Below are positions 11,521 to 23,245 of a stretch of DNA of 64,000 bases, piece by piece (position 1 is the first letter of the stretch; each line of letters starts with the position of its first letter). Made by a program: the position numbers and the translations under genes. The stretch is from assembly GCA_963402885.1 (NCBI GenBank), contig OY727094.1, forward strand, positions 13,518,501 to 13,582,500, in the 5' to 3' direction. The notes under the pieces were generated by a model, which saw only the letters and a list, made by a program, of their open reading frames with translations, was not told the origin of the DNA and did no database searches. Source of the stretch: Antedon bifida. Its lineage: Eukaryota; Echinodermata; Crinoidea; Comatulida; Antedonidae.

Positions 11521-13002
11521 TTTTAGGCTCTTTTATTAAAAAAAAGTTAGTTTAGTTTGGTTAGGTTTTGTCAATTTGTTGATGTTATGGTACATTTTAT
11601 AAGTGGACAAATTGAATTGTTTGTTTGTATGAGCCCACCGTTTCAAACTGCTGTGTGAAATCCGTTCTTTCATATAACAAAAATACAAAACCTTATGAGC
11701 TAAATTATGTGCCTTAAAAAGTAATCTATTTTCAAAAGAGAGAGAGAAAAATAGGCAATATTTGTTAATATAAGCATGAATGATAATGTAGGACTTTTGT
11801 CTTTATGTCTCTTTATAAGTTTCGTTCAACATTTATTTAGAAATATTAAGAAATAAAAGAAGCATACATTTACAATAACTTAAATGGTAACATTAAATAA
11901 GAAGTCTGTGAAGTGTAAAGCTAAATCCCCTAAATTAATCATATTTTTCAAAGGATTATTCCCATTTGGAATCTACTAACGTTTTGTATCAGATGGAATA
12001 ATATTCCACAATTCATTAAACTATATGTAAACTTTACAAGAAAAAAATTGTTAAATAACTTTGACCCTGACATTACATGCACATGGGTATTACCTTTTCC
12101 TATTGTAGGTATTACATTATTTATTATTATTTATTCAAGCAAAAGATACATTTTACAAAATATAATACAAATCAACAAATTAAACAAACACGATGCAAGA
12201 AGAAAATATAAAATCATAGTCACTAGCTACCAGGAAAGCACAAAAGCAGCCTAAGCCACTGTCACCAATTAGATGTGTACCTACATTATGCTTGTTGTGG
12301 CCAGGTCTTAAATGTTGCGCTTTATATATAAAACTGAAAATAGTATAATTTCAGCTATTTTTATATCTTAAATGTTTGTGTTTTTATGTTTTGTTATTTG
12401 TACAAGGGGTCCAATGTGGATAGAAGTGCTTGCCACCTGTTCATAACTTTTTTTCACTGTCTTGTGCCTTGTATTTTTCTTTCAGTGATAAAGTTTAATA
12501 AATGAAAAGTATATATTTCTACTACTCTAGTATGATGTTAATAAAAGTTTGTTTAGTTATCAGATTATTATTATATTATTAACAGATGAATAATTATATC
12601 ATCGTTCAGATTCTGAAATTAATTACAATTACAGGGGATTGGGTTACCAAGCCATTATCCAAATCCGGTATTAGCCAATCAAATTTTCTAAACAAATTGT
12701 ACTGAAAGAAAGAGTACTCAATTATATTGACAAACCATCTAACAGACAGCTAAGATAAGATATAAACACACAATATACTTTTCAACACTAAAAACTGAAG
12801 AAGAAAGAAGTGAAACAATTATGTTGAGAAAAAAAATATGATGCTTTTAACAATCAGTGTGAATGTTATCTGCAAATATGCAACCAGAGAACAATTATAA
12901 AAGATCTTAAAAACAAATTAGTATTGATGTACTTTAATTAGTGTCAAGTAATTTAACGTTGTATATCAAATTCATTACAAAGGAAAACAAATTGATGTAT
13001 AC
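11521..13002. other. Non-coding DNA with a possible retrotransposon tail
   Basis: At about 12360-12510 the pattern ttgtacaaggggtccaatg, then gataaagtttaataaatg, resembles the 3' end of a non-LTR retrotransposon on the plus strand. The remaining sequence shows no exon or RNA gene. Confidence 0.35.
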
Positions 13003-13077
13003 CTGGTCTTGGATGTTGACAGCATTGTTGCTAACAATGAAATGGCAAATTTCTTCAGCACTTTTTTCCCCTGCAAT
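13003..13077 (-). CDS. Ankyrin-repeat gene, second coding exon
   Basis: A 75-nt exon with AG acceptor (13078-13079) and gtatac donor (12997-13002), phase 0 on both sides. It encodes 25 residues: IAGEKSAEEICHFIVS, then NNAVNIQDQ. The second half matches the end of an ankyrin repeat (AEEICxxxVxNxAxVNxQD). The previous exon (13610-13672) ends in phase 0 and the next (8925-9003) starts in phase 0, so the three join in frame. Function beyond protein-protein contact cannot be inferred. Confidence 0.72.
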
Positions 13078-13609
13078 CTATGAAATAAAAAATATAGTTC
13101 AATATGCATTCAGTTACATTTTTCATTAAAATACTTATACTATAGTAAACATAGACAACAACATACATGCCATGTTGTATTAAATTACAGCCATTATATT
13201 ATATTATCATTATAATAATATTAGATTGCCCAAATAAATAAGTTTTTTTTCTTCTTGTCTTAAATTTTGTATTTACATTAATTTTGTAGACATATGCCCA
13301 GCATTTTTCCTCTCTATGTTGTATTGTATGTTAATGTGTTGATATATTATGCTGGTCAAATAATTAAAGCAAAACAATCACATCAAATGAGCCAACAGCA
13401 TAGAAGCACTACAGTGATTATTTTGATCCATTGTAATACTGTAATTTGTTGTCACTATTTAATTTACTTAGTTTCTTGTTTTAGTTCTCTTTTGTTTCCA
13501 TATCATAAGCTAATAGAACAATTTATTATTAAGTTGTTAATGTGATAGTGTTGCTATAATTTTTGCTGGTTAAATGCTAATATCCTAAAACAGTAAAAAA
13601 ATTGGCTAC

Positions 13610-13672
13610 CTGAAGATCATTTTCTTCACAAAGATCAACCAGCCATCCATGGAGATCCATTGTATTGCTAAA
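13610..13672 (-). CDS. Ankyrin-repeat gene, probable first coding exon
   Basis: A 63-nt open segment between a good acceptor (tctttcag) and a gtagcc donor. An ATG at 13660-13658 would start MDLHGWLVDLCEENDLQ, which joins in frame to the exon at 13003-13077. Four in-frame codons precede this ATG within the exon, so an upstream coding exon cannot be excluded. The TTAA-flanked element at 13708-14254 lies just upstream, in what would be the 5' intron. Confidence 0.6.
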
Positions 13673-13707
13673 CTGAAAGAAAACGCAAAAACAATGTATA
13701 ATGTTTA

Positions 13708-14254
13708 AAGATGTATTGTCCCTTTGTCAAATTCCAAAAAAATAAAAAATAAAAGATTTCGAAAAAAAGTGGGTCATTTTGAAGTATCATAATAGTTATT
13801 AACTTTCACCAAAAATTAGTCGAAAAAAAAATCATTTAACTGAAATACAGACGTTTTTTGGTTCAAAAAATAACTTTGACTTCCAGTCAAAGTTTTCGAT
13901 CAAAACATATCTCATAATGCAACGCGCTTATTTGGCTACTCTGTATGCATAATCATAAAACTTCCTCGCGATCTGTGTGAAAACACCTTCTCAACCGTGA
14001 CGAGTTGTAAACAATCCTAATTAGCATCATGCATAATGTATAATCATGGTTTGAAATCTTTGTTTACTTTCGCTCACGATAATTTCCAGAAGAAATGTAA
14101 TCAGGTTAATTTACCTGTTAATTACGTAAAATTGTTGTTTTTGGCTCGAATTTTCGACTTAAAGTGAATACCTTTAATATTACTTTGATATGGCCAATTT
14201 AAATTTAGAATATTCTGACCTTCATTTTTTTGTGTTTCAAGGGACAATACATCT
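13708..14254. mobile_element. Inverted-repeat element with TTAA target duplication
   Basis: The left end agatgtattgtcccttt directly follows TTAA (13704-13707). The right end is its reverse complement, directly followed by TTAA (14255-14258). The 547-bp interior has no protein-coding potential. A TTAA duplication is known for the piggyBac and Kolobok superfamilies. The terminal sequence alone does not decide between them. Confidence 0.75.
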
Positions 14255-14258
14255 TTAA

Positions 14259-15837
14259 TATATTATAAAAAAAAAAAACAATTTTTCAATTCAAATAAAA
14301 ATATTTTTATATAAAGTAAACTGCATTAATAAATACACAGCTTTTTTTCACAGACATTAAAACATGATGATAATATTATGAGTTATTTGAATACTAGTTG
14401 TAGATACTTAATGATAAAAAGAAACTTGTGTGACCGCTCATCACAATGGCAAAGACGCAATCATTGGGATCATCTGCAGATTGTGGCTTTAAACTCAACC
14501 TAAATACTATCCCTTCCTCTAATGTCAAGAAGGACAAAGACAATAATCAATATAAATACAGTACTAGGACTAAAAGTACTGAACATGATGTTGAAATAGA
14601 GTAAATATATAATACAATGTCTCTTCTATGAACAATTTCCTCAACTAATGCCTCCTCTATCAAATAATATTATAATATTTTTAGACCTACAACACTTACA
14701 GTGGAGCAATGCTAAAATAAAAGAAATCCAAATTATGCAACGTTTCCTCTTCAAAAGTTGAATGCAAGTGGTTGTTGTACAGAAGACCAAACACTTTTAT
14801 ATCATTATTTATATAGTGATAACCAGTGCAATTCAATGGATTCTATACAAATTACAACATAGCGTGACTTAGTGTTTGCTTTGTTTTTATCATTTAGTTG
14901 ATTAGAACTACAAACCAACGTGAATTACTATTTTAGGTAAAGCAAACAAGGTTTGCAATATTATGTTCAAAATGACTTTATCAATGTAAAACTATACAAT
15001 TTTATCAAAGAATTAAACAAACCATCTTATAATGCAAAATACCATTTTATCATTATTATACCGAATCTCAATTTTTAATACTAATCTTTATATCGTTTTA
15101 GCTTTGTAATATAAATTTTCTCTGTATACTTGTTTTATCATATTTAGATTTCAACACAATATGACAATATTTTCTATACTCTTTTAACCTCAGAATGTGT
15201 ACTACTGTATCACATAAATATCCATTGATAGATAGATATAACTTTTATCATATTGTTTATCATAATATGTGCAATAAAAGTGGGCTGCCCCCACAAAAGA
15301 GAAAAAAACAATTACTTTAGCATTGTAAAATTAATTAAATCTCGGTATCTTTTACATAGAATTGGTTGCCGTGCAAAAAATTGTTTAATATGACAATACA
15401 ATGACTCATACTTTTCTGTCCATTTTTAGAATTTCTTTTCAAATTATAATTTGCTTATAAATCTGTATGCATGGTGACTAGGTAAAACAACAATCAAGCC
15501 TAGAGATTGCCCAGAGTTTAGGCTCTGACATCCCTAATTAGGGGTGAAAGAACCTACCCTTCCCATACTCTTAACCCGCTTCCCACAATTGTGTAATTTT
15601 TACATTTACAAAAATTGTTTGCACTCTGATCCAAACAGTATTTCAGTGTTTATTTTCAAATCTACTCATTGCAGCCTTCAATACTACACTGTAAATTACA
15701 AATTTGTAAATAAATTGATCTGAAAATAGTTAGGGTAGTATTTGTTGCTTTAATATGAACTACAATGCAAACTTAAAAATTACAGACTCAACTTGAAATC
15801 TTGATAACTATACTGACTTTACCAATCAACTCAAAAT
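14259..15837. other. Non-coding DNA
   Basis: AT-rich sequence with A-runs. No exon-like frame with splice sites, no recognised mobile element and no RNA gene was found. Confidence 0.5.
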
Positions 15838-16873
15838 TCAACCAATTTGTAGCACCAACTGCCTACCACTCCATACAGTCTATTTCAATTTGTAGCACCA
15901 ACTGCCTACCACTCCTTACAGTCTATTTCAATTTGTAGCACTAACTGCCTACCACTCCTTACAGTCTATTTCAATTTGTAGCACCAACTGCCTACCACTC
16001 CTTACAGTCTATTTCAATTTGTAGCACCAACTGCCTACCACTCCTTATAGTCTATTTCAATTTGTAGCACCAACTGCCTACCACTCCTTACAGTCTATTT
16101 CAATTTGTAGCACCAACTGCCTACCACTCCTTACAGTCTATTTCAATTTGTAGCACCAACTGCCTACCACTCCTTACAGTCTATTTCAATTTGTAACACC
16201 AACTGCCTACCACTCCTTACAGTCTATTTCAATTTGTAGCACCAACTGCCTACCACTCTTTACAGTCTATTTCAATTTGTAGCACCAACTGCCTACCACT
16301 CCTTACAGTCTATTTCAATTTGTAGCACCAACTGCCTACCACTCTTTACAGTCTATTTCAATTTGTAGCACCAACTGCCTACCACTCCTTACAGTCTATT
16401 TCAATTTGTAGCACCAACTGCCTACCACTCCTTACAGTCTATTTCAATTTGTAGCACCAACTGCCTACCACTCCTTACAGTCTATTTCAATTTGTAACAC
16501 CAACTGCCTACCACTCCTTACAGTCTATTTCAATTTGTAGCACCAACTGCCTACCACTCCTTACAGTCTATTTCAATTTGTAGCACCAACTGCCTACCAC
16601 TCTTTACAGTCTATTTCAATTTGTAGCACCAACTGCCTACCACTCCTTACAGTCTATTTCAATTTGTAGCACCAACTGCCTACCACTCTTTACAGTCTAT
16701 TTCAATTTGTAGCACCAACTGCCTACCACTCCTTACAGTCTATTTCAATTTGTAGCACCAACTGCCTACCACTCCATACAGTCTATTTCAATTTGTAGCA
16801 CCAACTGCCTACCACTCCTTACAGTCTATTTCAATTTGTAACACCAATTGCCTACCACTCCTTACAGTCTATT
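15838..16873. repeat. Minisatellite, 43-bp unit, about 24 copies
   Basis: A highly homogeneous tandem array of a 43-bp unit containing aatttgtagcaccaactgcc and taccactccttacag (for example repeat starts at 15961 and 16004). Variants include tagc/taac and tcctt/tcttt changes. A single diverged copy occurs at about 18150-18190, followed by flanking sequence similar to that after this array. Confidence 0.95.
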
Positions 16874-17280
16874 TTCATATTTAGTGTTCATTCACATAAT
16901 ATGCTTATTGACTTTAGCTATGATGTCACAACAACTTTTGCACGGTCTATGCACTTCTTTCTGTTGATGTACAATTCACAATACTCTGTGGAATTTCCTT
17001 TAGAATTCTGTTATTAAATTTCTAAAAAACCCCTAAAAAGTACTAGAGGGAAACAGTTTTTTTTAGCAAATAATTGCTATTTTAGGCAAAAAAAATAAAT
17101 AGTATTTTAATTTAATTACTACACATTTTATTTATATTTCAATGTTTAGGGGCTAAACTTGATTAGTTTTAACTATTTTTTAGCCCTTCCCTTGATATAA
17201 TTATTGTTATTATTTGTATGTTACAATGTTTATAATTTATATTCATGGGTAAAAATTAAATGAAATTGAAAAGAAACTGA
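16874..17280. other. Non-coding DNA similar to 18190-18330
   Basis: About 16874-17000 shares the order of landmarks with 18190-18330 (attcac, cggtctatgcactt, tttagaattct). This suggests an old duplication, one copy of which later expanded the 43-bp minisatellite. No gene seen. Confidence 0.45.
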
Positions 17281-17545
17281 AACTGACAGACCTACAGAAA
17301 TCAATTGGTATACAAGATCTAACCTGTTAAATGTTTAAAAGACTGACAGACCTACAGAAATCAATTGGTATACAAGATCTAACCTGTTACATGTTTAAAA
17401 GACTGACAGACTTACAGAAATCAATTGGTATACAAGATCTAACCTGTTACATGTTTAAAAGACTGACAGACCTACAGAAATCAATTGGTATACAAGATCT
17501 AACCTGTTACATGTTTAAAAGACTGACAGACCTACAGAAACGATA
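17281..17545. repeat. Minisatellite, exact 60-bp unit, about 4.5 copies
   Basis: Copies start at 17281, 17341, 17401, 17461 and 17521 with ctgacagacctacagaaa. Because 60 is a multiple of three, an open frame runs through the array and gives a 20-residue periodic peptide (MFKRLTDLQKS...). This is expected from the period and is not evidence of coding. Confidence 0.92.
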
Positions 17546-17653
17546 CAGTATAGGCCTAACTTTACATTGACTAAGAAGTATACAATTTTATCAGGCTATC
17601 AAACATGATATGTTAAAGGAAATAGAGTTAAACTATATTAAAGTGTTCTCCTA

Positions 17654-17745
17654 AATCTACATACTGGTGATCATTTTCTCTTTTAGGCTTTCTGTTGTTA
17701 ATCTACATACTGGTGATCATTTTCTCTTTTAGGCTTTCTGTTGTT
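17654..17745. repeat. 46-bp tandem duplication
   Basis: The segment beginning aatctacatactggtgatca occurs twice in direct succession (starts 17654 and 17700), each copy ending in ggctttctgttgtt. Confidence 0.9.
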
Positions 17746-18551
17746 TTTTTATGCTGGCATTAACAACAGTTGTTTCTATTAGCTAGCACTGTCTGAATAA
17801 AATAAAATAAAACTGTCAATCATGAGCAAAACTAACACAAAATGTAAGTTTAACGTTAAATCATAGACATATCCTGTTGTAACAACCCATTTAATTTTCT
17901 TCTCTTGTTTCCAAACATTTCAATTCTCAACCAGCTTATTTCAGCTTCCTTCTTCCTTAAAACTCTTACTCTTAATAATCAAAATTATAAAATAATAAAA
18001 TCAAATTTATAAAATGTATCTATAAAACCAGCAATATACTGTATTTCTTACTGTACTTACATAACATCTACATTGCAAACTTACATATTATTGGCTAAAC
18101 TGGAATAATCTGGTAATTCACAATAACTGGACTGACTTTCTAGTTGTCTGAATTCAATCAATTCATAGCACCAACTGTCTACTCTTTAAAGTGTATTTCT
18201 ATTATATAGTATTCACAATGAATAGTACCTAACTTTGATATTACAAAAACGTGTCCACGGTCTATGCACTTATTAAATATAGAAGCACAATACATAAGTA
18301 TTCTATTGAATTCTTTAGAATTCTATACAATTCATTTACAAAACTCCTACACATGATTTCCTTTGGAATTGTAATACAAAACACAAGAAGTTGTTAAGTG
18401 TAGTATATAGACATAATATGATTCATACAAGTATCATTAAAACAAGTTTCAATAGAAAATCATTGCTATACTGTAAGGCCTATAGCAAAAACATACCGTA
18501 CTATGTTGTCTGACATTTCGGTGGTTGGCGCACTTTTATGAGAAGTCTTCT
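17746..18551. other. Non-coding DNA
   Basis: Contains the single diverged 43-bp unit at about 18150-18190 and its similar flank. Otherwise AT-rich without supported genes. Confidence 0.45.
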
Positions 18552-18623
18552 TCAATGCTTTGCTATTTCTGCCTTTGGTGGCAAGGTAACAACCACAAGA
18601 GGCACTGCTGCCCAGTTATGAAC
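18552..18623 (-). CDS. Last coding exon of an unrecognised gene
   Basis: The acceptor attttacag (ending at 18624) opens a phase-0 frame of 23 codons, VHNWAAVPLVVV then TLPPKAEIAKH, with a TGA stop at 18552-18554. The upstream exon (19098-19320) ends in phase 0, so the two join in frame. I do not recognise the protein. The coding call rests on matched phases and on the composition of the joined frame. Confidence 0.55.
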   Translation of the reverse strand, partial: VHNWAAVPLVVVTLPPKAEIAKH

Positions 18624-19097
18624 CTGTAAAATAAAATAGATTACAGTAATGGCAGCTGTCTATGGAAATTAATGTTATTATGGCTTGGCACTAATGCAAT
18701 TTATTAGTATGCAAATAATGAATGTTTGAGTTGTGGTGAGAAATGAATCATGAATTGAAAGATTGACTATTGTTAAAATAAGGTTGAACTGAGTTAAATA
18801 GAACAGTCAGTATTTCAACAGGAGGTTTTTTGAAAAGTTTGTTTAATCTTGAAAAACCATGATGCGGGCGAATACAAGATCAATAGAGGGCGGATACTCT
18901 ACTATCAAGACCTATTAGTTACTATGATTCAATTCTAAAAATTACTCTTATTCTGCAGTGTGTGCCTGATATATGTGTATGTGTTACATCATAGTGGATA
19001 TATTTATACTTTTACATTTCTAATTTACAATATCCCTGTAGCTTTCCATAATTAATTATGATAGAAGTTAGTAATTTATTATCTTATTAATCTTTAC

Positions 19098-19320
19098 CTT
19101 AAATGAAGTAAGTACTCGTCTAGGCTGACAACTCTCATAAATTATATGTGTCAATCGTTCCTTTAAAAATGTTGTGTGTTGGGCTTGGAACAATTTGGTA
19201 AGGTAGAGAATGTGTTCATGATAAAAAATATCTCCCTGATACGAATGTAAGAAATGATGCTCTGCTAAAGGTATTAAACCAAGCTTTACAAACTTAAACG
19301 GATGACATTGGGTAAAATGA
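19098..19320 (-). CDS. Penultimate exon of an unrecognised gene
   Basis: A 223-nt exon with acceptor cttccag and donor gtaaag. It enters with one nucleotide completing a codon and then has 74 open codons, containing CHPFKFVKLGLIPLAEHH and LYLTKLFQAQHTTFLKERL and ending RRVLTSFK. The amphipathic, leucine-rich pattern suggests helices, perhaps the C-terminal part of a helical-repeat protein. That is inference; no family was recognised. It joins in frame to the exon at 18552-18623. Upstream exons were not found and would lie beyond the element at 19867-21524. Confidence 0.6.
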
Positions 19321-19866
19321 CTGGAAGAATTTTGGAGTTAAAAATAAATCTGAGAAAAAAATATTTGCAAAACCATGTATAATCTTGTTGTATAGTGGGT
19401 TATACAATGGTTTAGCTTTTACAGCAATCTAATCAACCTGGACTGTAAGACTTTTCATGGTGTAGTGGTATTTTCAATGGAGTCATTCGTTTATTCGTTT
19501 ATGAATACTGGTGCACATTTACTCCACTCAGGGAATACAATCATGGAGGAAGTCTGTCTAAAGTCCCATTCCTTATGTTTTTTAGATATAATTTAATAAG
19601 GTCACAAATTACATTCATCTTATCCTATTGCGATAACTTGTTTTGTCTTTAAACGGTTAAAAATGTGAAAAATAGCCGTTCAAATAAATTTAGTACTGCA
19701 TTGTTTTCCTCTTTTTATCGTATAATAGAACGTACATTTAAGACAAGGAATGACCTGGTTTCATGCTTTTAAACTTGTTAACATCAAAACACTTAGGGAA
19801 TGGGACTTTGAGGATTCCATCAGTGGTTTACATCAACACAATTGCGGCACACACTGTATAGTAATA
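19321..19866. other. Probable intron DNA
   Basis: No exon found. Short partly inverted similarities (aaagtcccattcc at about 19561 and ggaatgggacttt at about 19797) flank an AT-rich core and may be the ends of a small degenerate element. Confidence 0.4.
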
Positions 19867-20180
19867 GACCCCATTTACACTTCATCGACGATTTCATAGC
19901 CGGCCCGAAGTCGGCCCGACACCGGCTTTCTTTTTAGCCCGCAATGTGTTTACACTTACCCAAAAAGCCGGCCTTGGGCCCGTACTATTGTGTTTACACT
20001 TGCTCTCGCGGAAGAGTGCTCGATGATACGATTTTGCTACATTCACGTCATATCCGCTCATGTGCGCTACCAGCCGTCTTAAAAAGTTAATATTATTAAA
20101 CGTTGTCGATCTACACTAGGCCTAGGCCTATCGAAATTTAGCAAAAAAGAATCAAACTAGAGGGTACTCCGAGAGTACAA

Positions 20181-20748
20181 ACCTCCGCCTACTGTAAAAT
20201 TCCCCTACATAAAATTCCCCTACATAAAATTCCCCCCGAAAATGTTTTTTTTTTAAATTTTTTTTATTAGTTTTAAGTGTAAATAGGCTAACTGCACACT
20301 ACAAAGTAGTGGATGAGAGTTTGGTGTAATTAGGTTATGTATCCAGCCTCTCACAGTTGAGATCCCTGGGTCAAGTCCCACTGAGGTTTTTTTTTTATTA
20401 TTATTTTTTATTTCTTTTTTTTTTGAGGACCTTGATCTTTAACCCTGGCCCTTCAAAATGTAACCACAATTATATGATGAGTCATTGATCATTGTGGCTA
20501 AGTTTGGTGAGAATCGGATAAAAACTGTGGTCTCTAGGCAGTAAAATAGTTTTTTATTAGTTGTGACCTTGACCTATGACCTTTTCCCCTCAATTCGAAA
20601 TCAAATTCGTCCGAGCTTTTGGGGCATAGATCATTGTGGCCAAATTTGGTGAGAATCGGATAAAAACTGTGGCCTCCAGGCTGTTCACAGACAGACACAC
20701 ACACACACAAACATACAGGGGTGAAAACATAACCTCCTTGGCGGAGGT
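20181..20748. mobile_element. Nested dispersed element ending acctccgcc/ggcggaggt
   Basis: The ends acctccgcc (20181) and ggcggaggt (20740-20748) are inverted. The interior has two related stretches (gtgagaatcggataaaaactgtgg at about 20508 and 20649), a protein-free g/t-accttgacc region and a CA microsatellite. It looks like a multi-copy dispersed repeat that inserted into the 19867-21524 element. The minus-strand open frame across the CA repeat is not credible as a gene. Confidence 0.55.
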
Positions 20749-20840
20749 AATAACGGTATTTAATATGGATCAAAACAATTGTATTATTGCTTTACTACTA
20801 ATGTTTGCGTCTTGTTTTCTGAAGAATAGTAGTAGATCAA

Positions 20841-21236
20841 TACGCCATTTTCGCAAAACGGAAGACATTTTCGATCGATGACAAACAATGCCGTTCAACG
20901 AAGCGTAACCAACAGAAATAACATAGCGTTTTCAGCCTATTTTCAGGACAAGTTACTCCATTAATTCGTAACAGGACAGTTGTATGGACAAAATTTTTAC
21001 TGTAAAATGTTCTTTAAAGATTAGCCTACATAACTGTGTTTTTGAAAAAAATTAGAAAATTTGTTTTCACTTCTTAATGGCCATCGAAAAAAACACCACA
21101 GTGTAGAAGCATAGGCGCCGCATGGTGTCCTGAAATCACCTGAAAACGCTATGTTATTTCTATTGGTTACGCTTCGTTGCACGGCATTATTTGTCATCGA
21201 TTGAAGATGTCTTCCGTTTCGTGAAAAAGCCGTATA
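20841..21236. repeat. Long imperfect inverted repeat (about 110-bp arms)
   Basis: Arm 20841-20950 and arm 21126-21236 are reverse complements with few mismatches (shared stretch gcgtaaccaa, then agaaataacatagcgttttca). They are separated by a 175-nt loop. A transcript across it would fold into a long hairpin. It lies inside the 19867-21524 element. Confidence 0.8.
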
Positions 21237-21524
21237 CATCTTCACCAATTTAATTTCAATAAAGAATTCCCATTCATCATCAATAATTTTCGTAAACTTT
21301 AAACTATAGTTGACCCAGAATGTTCATTTTATGACCGCGAGTGTTTACACTATACGAAGTGCCGGCCCGAAGCCCGCAATTGCCGGCCCGGAGCCTACTC
21401 TAGACTAGGCTCAAAATTGAGTCGGCTTGGGGCCGGCTCGGTTGGTCCCAGAGTGTTTACACTTGTGCACTTTTGGCTCGGAGCCGGCCTCGGGCTCGCT
21501 AAAAGCTGAAGTGTAAATGGGGTC

Positions 21525-23040
21525 ATAGACTAATGTATCACTTTTGCTACTGAGATATTTAACGGATTTATTTCTTAAGTTGTAGGTATTCAATCTTAAA
21601 ATTCAAAATTAAAGGGGGGTTCCGGGTTTAAAATGAATAGTAAAATATGTAAAATATATTTGTTTGTCTCTTGAACGGTAAAAGTTTCAATTTATATAAG
21701 CGCCCAGTGAAGCAGAACGAAGGCTGTGAAATGAGGCCAGATTACAAGTGCAGCTACGGCGTTATGACACTGTGTTACAGAATAGGAAATTCGTGAAATG
21801 GTCAATCTTCCGACAACTCGTTATCATTAACCATATCAATTACTTTTGTAAAATTATACTTATCTGATGTAATTTTAGTCGGTCTTCCCATTTATAAAGT
21901 CAATTTTCTATGAAAATTTATCAAAACGGTGAAAAATTAGATATGTTTGCACTTTACGTTTGCCGATTTTCGCACTGACTTAGGGAAAGCCTTCAAAATC
22001 AATGAAGCGTAAGTAACGTATACATTCCTGCTGAGCGAGGAGAGCGAGACGACGATACACGTGCTCTCTCTGCCGGCCCATGCCTGGCATCGTCACGTGA
22101 TAAGCAGATACAGTATACAATACCAAACTGGTCGGGTCGAGTATACCCCGTCTATAATCACAACATAAACGATGTACAGTATTTGATAGAAGGTCGACTC
22201 GACCTACCGGAATGGTATAGATAATATAGCTCGAATGAGAGAGTTGGAATATTTGTAAACATATTAGTATTGCTAATTTTAACAAGTGTAGCCTATAGTA
22301 AAAGGCCTGGTAGTATCAATTCGCATAGGGTCTACTACACTAGCTAGCTCAATTTTTAACTGGGCCGAATCGGCTAGGTCTCCTTCCTACTACCTGGTCT
22401 ACTTGCTTGATGCAGTATCCGCTTTTTGGAGAGTAAACTAGGCCTATTTTATTAGGCCTACTTAGGTGATCGGGACACCATACCGGCATACGTGCGGACG
22501 GCGACCTTGTTTTGCCTCAATATTTACAGCCGATTTTGTAGAATTTTTTAGGTTTAGATTGTTTAGGAGTTTGGTTGATAGAATGGGTTTGGAATCCACT
22601 GAGTTTTGTTATTTATGGGCCAATCGTTTAGTAGGCCTAGTAGGCTAGCTAGGCCCATGATGGGCCCCAATGTTTTAATGTAGCCATTGTGGCATGGAAT
22701 CTCATTAGAATGGCTCTCACCTATTAAAAAAAATGATTTAGGCTGGGCCTAGCCTAGTACGTAAAGCCGATAATACGATCTGTACTATTCGAGGTATAAA
22801 ACTAGTAATAGTATATAATTTATGACTCTGTAATCTGTACTAAATTTTGTATTTCATTAAATGTCAAATAAATATATGCTACTATTGTTATTATTACACT
22901 TTAGGCCTAGCTTAAAAAAATCTACAAAAAATATAGTATATAAAGTATTTCACAATGATCGGGTGGTCGTCGTTTGACAGGGGAGAGAGATGTAAATTAA
23001 TAGTTGACAAACACAACGTACATGACGTTGTTCTAAAATT
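21525..23040. other. Non-coding DNA, partly aggcctag-rich
   Basis: Includes a more GC-rich stretch at 21700-22300 with a minus-strand open frame of 101 codons that shows no family motif or coding bias I can defend, and a taggcctag-rich stretch at 22400-22920. No exon is called. Confidence 0.4.
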
Positions 23041-23245
23041 TCAGGTACCCCCGTAACAGAGTGCACCCCCTATCGAATTACAACAGTAACGGGTTGCATG
23101 CTCCGCCTACTTTATGTTTATTCAACGAATTTTATGCATCACTAACTCTCGCTTCTTTTCCGGGATACAGAATATTTTAGCTTAGTTAAAATTTTCAGTA
23201 CCCCGTGACAAATTGCACCCCCTACTTGATGAAGGCGTAGTGTTT
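23041..23245. repeat. Two isolated, diverged units of the ~94-bp satellite
   Basis: aggtacccccgtaacagagtgcaccccc at about 23043 and agtaccccgtgacaaattgcaccccc at about 23199 match the core of the satellite that begins at 24.4 kb. They are separated from it by 1.1 kb of unrelated DNA. Confidence 0.75.

Larger units (their letters stand above)
19867..21524. mobile_element. Non-autonomous inverted-repeat element, ATA-flanked
   Basis: The left end gaccccatttacacttca and the right end form an inverted repeat (right end tgaagtgtaaatggggtc). Both are flanked by ata, a possible 3-bp target duplication. Subterminal regions on both sides are rich in gccggcccg and tgtttacact motifs, far more GC-rich than their surroundings. 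A 3-bp duplication suits PIF/Harbinger-like or CACTA-like elements, but no transposase is present. Inside lie a second inverted-repeat element (20181-20748) and a long imperfect hairpin (20841-21236). Confidence 0.7.

Noticed and set aside
17331..17570. Plus-strand open frame with a 20-residue repeat
   Set aside because: A 60-bp tandem unit keeps any open frame open; no start context, splice sites or family support.
20534..20773. Minus-strand open frame with CVCVSVC stretch
   Set aside because: Translation of a CA microsatellite inside a dispersed element.
21980..22285. Minus-strand open frame of 101 codons starting with a hydrophobic stretch
   Set aside because: No homologous motif, lies in repeat-like sequence, and no partner exon was found.
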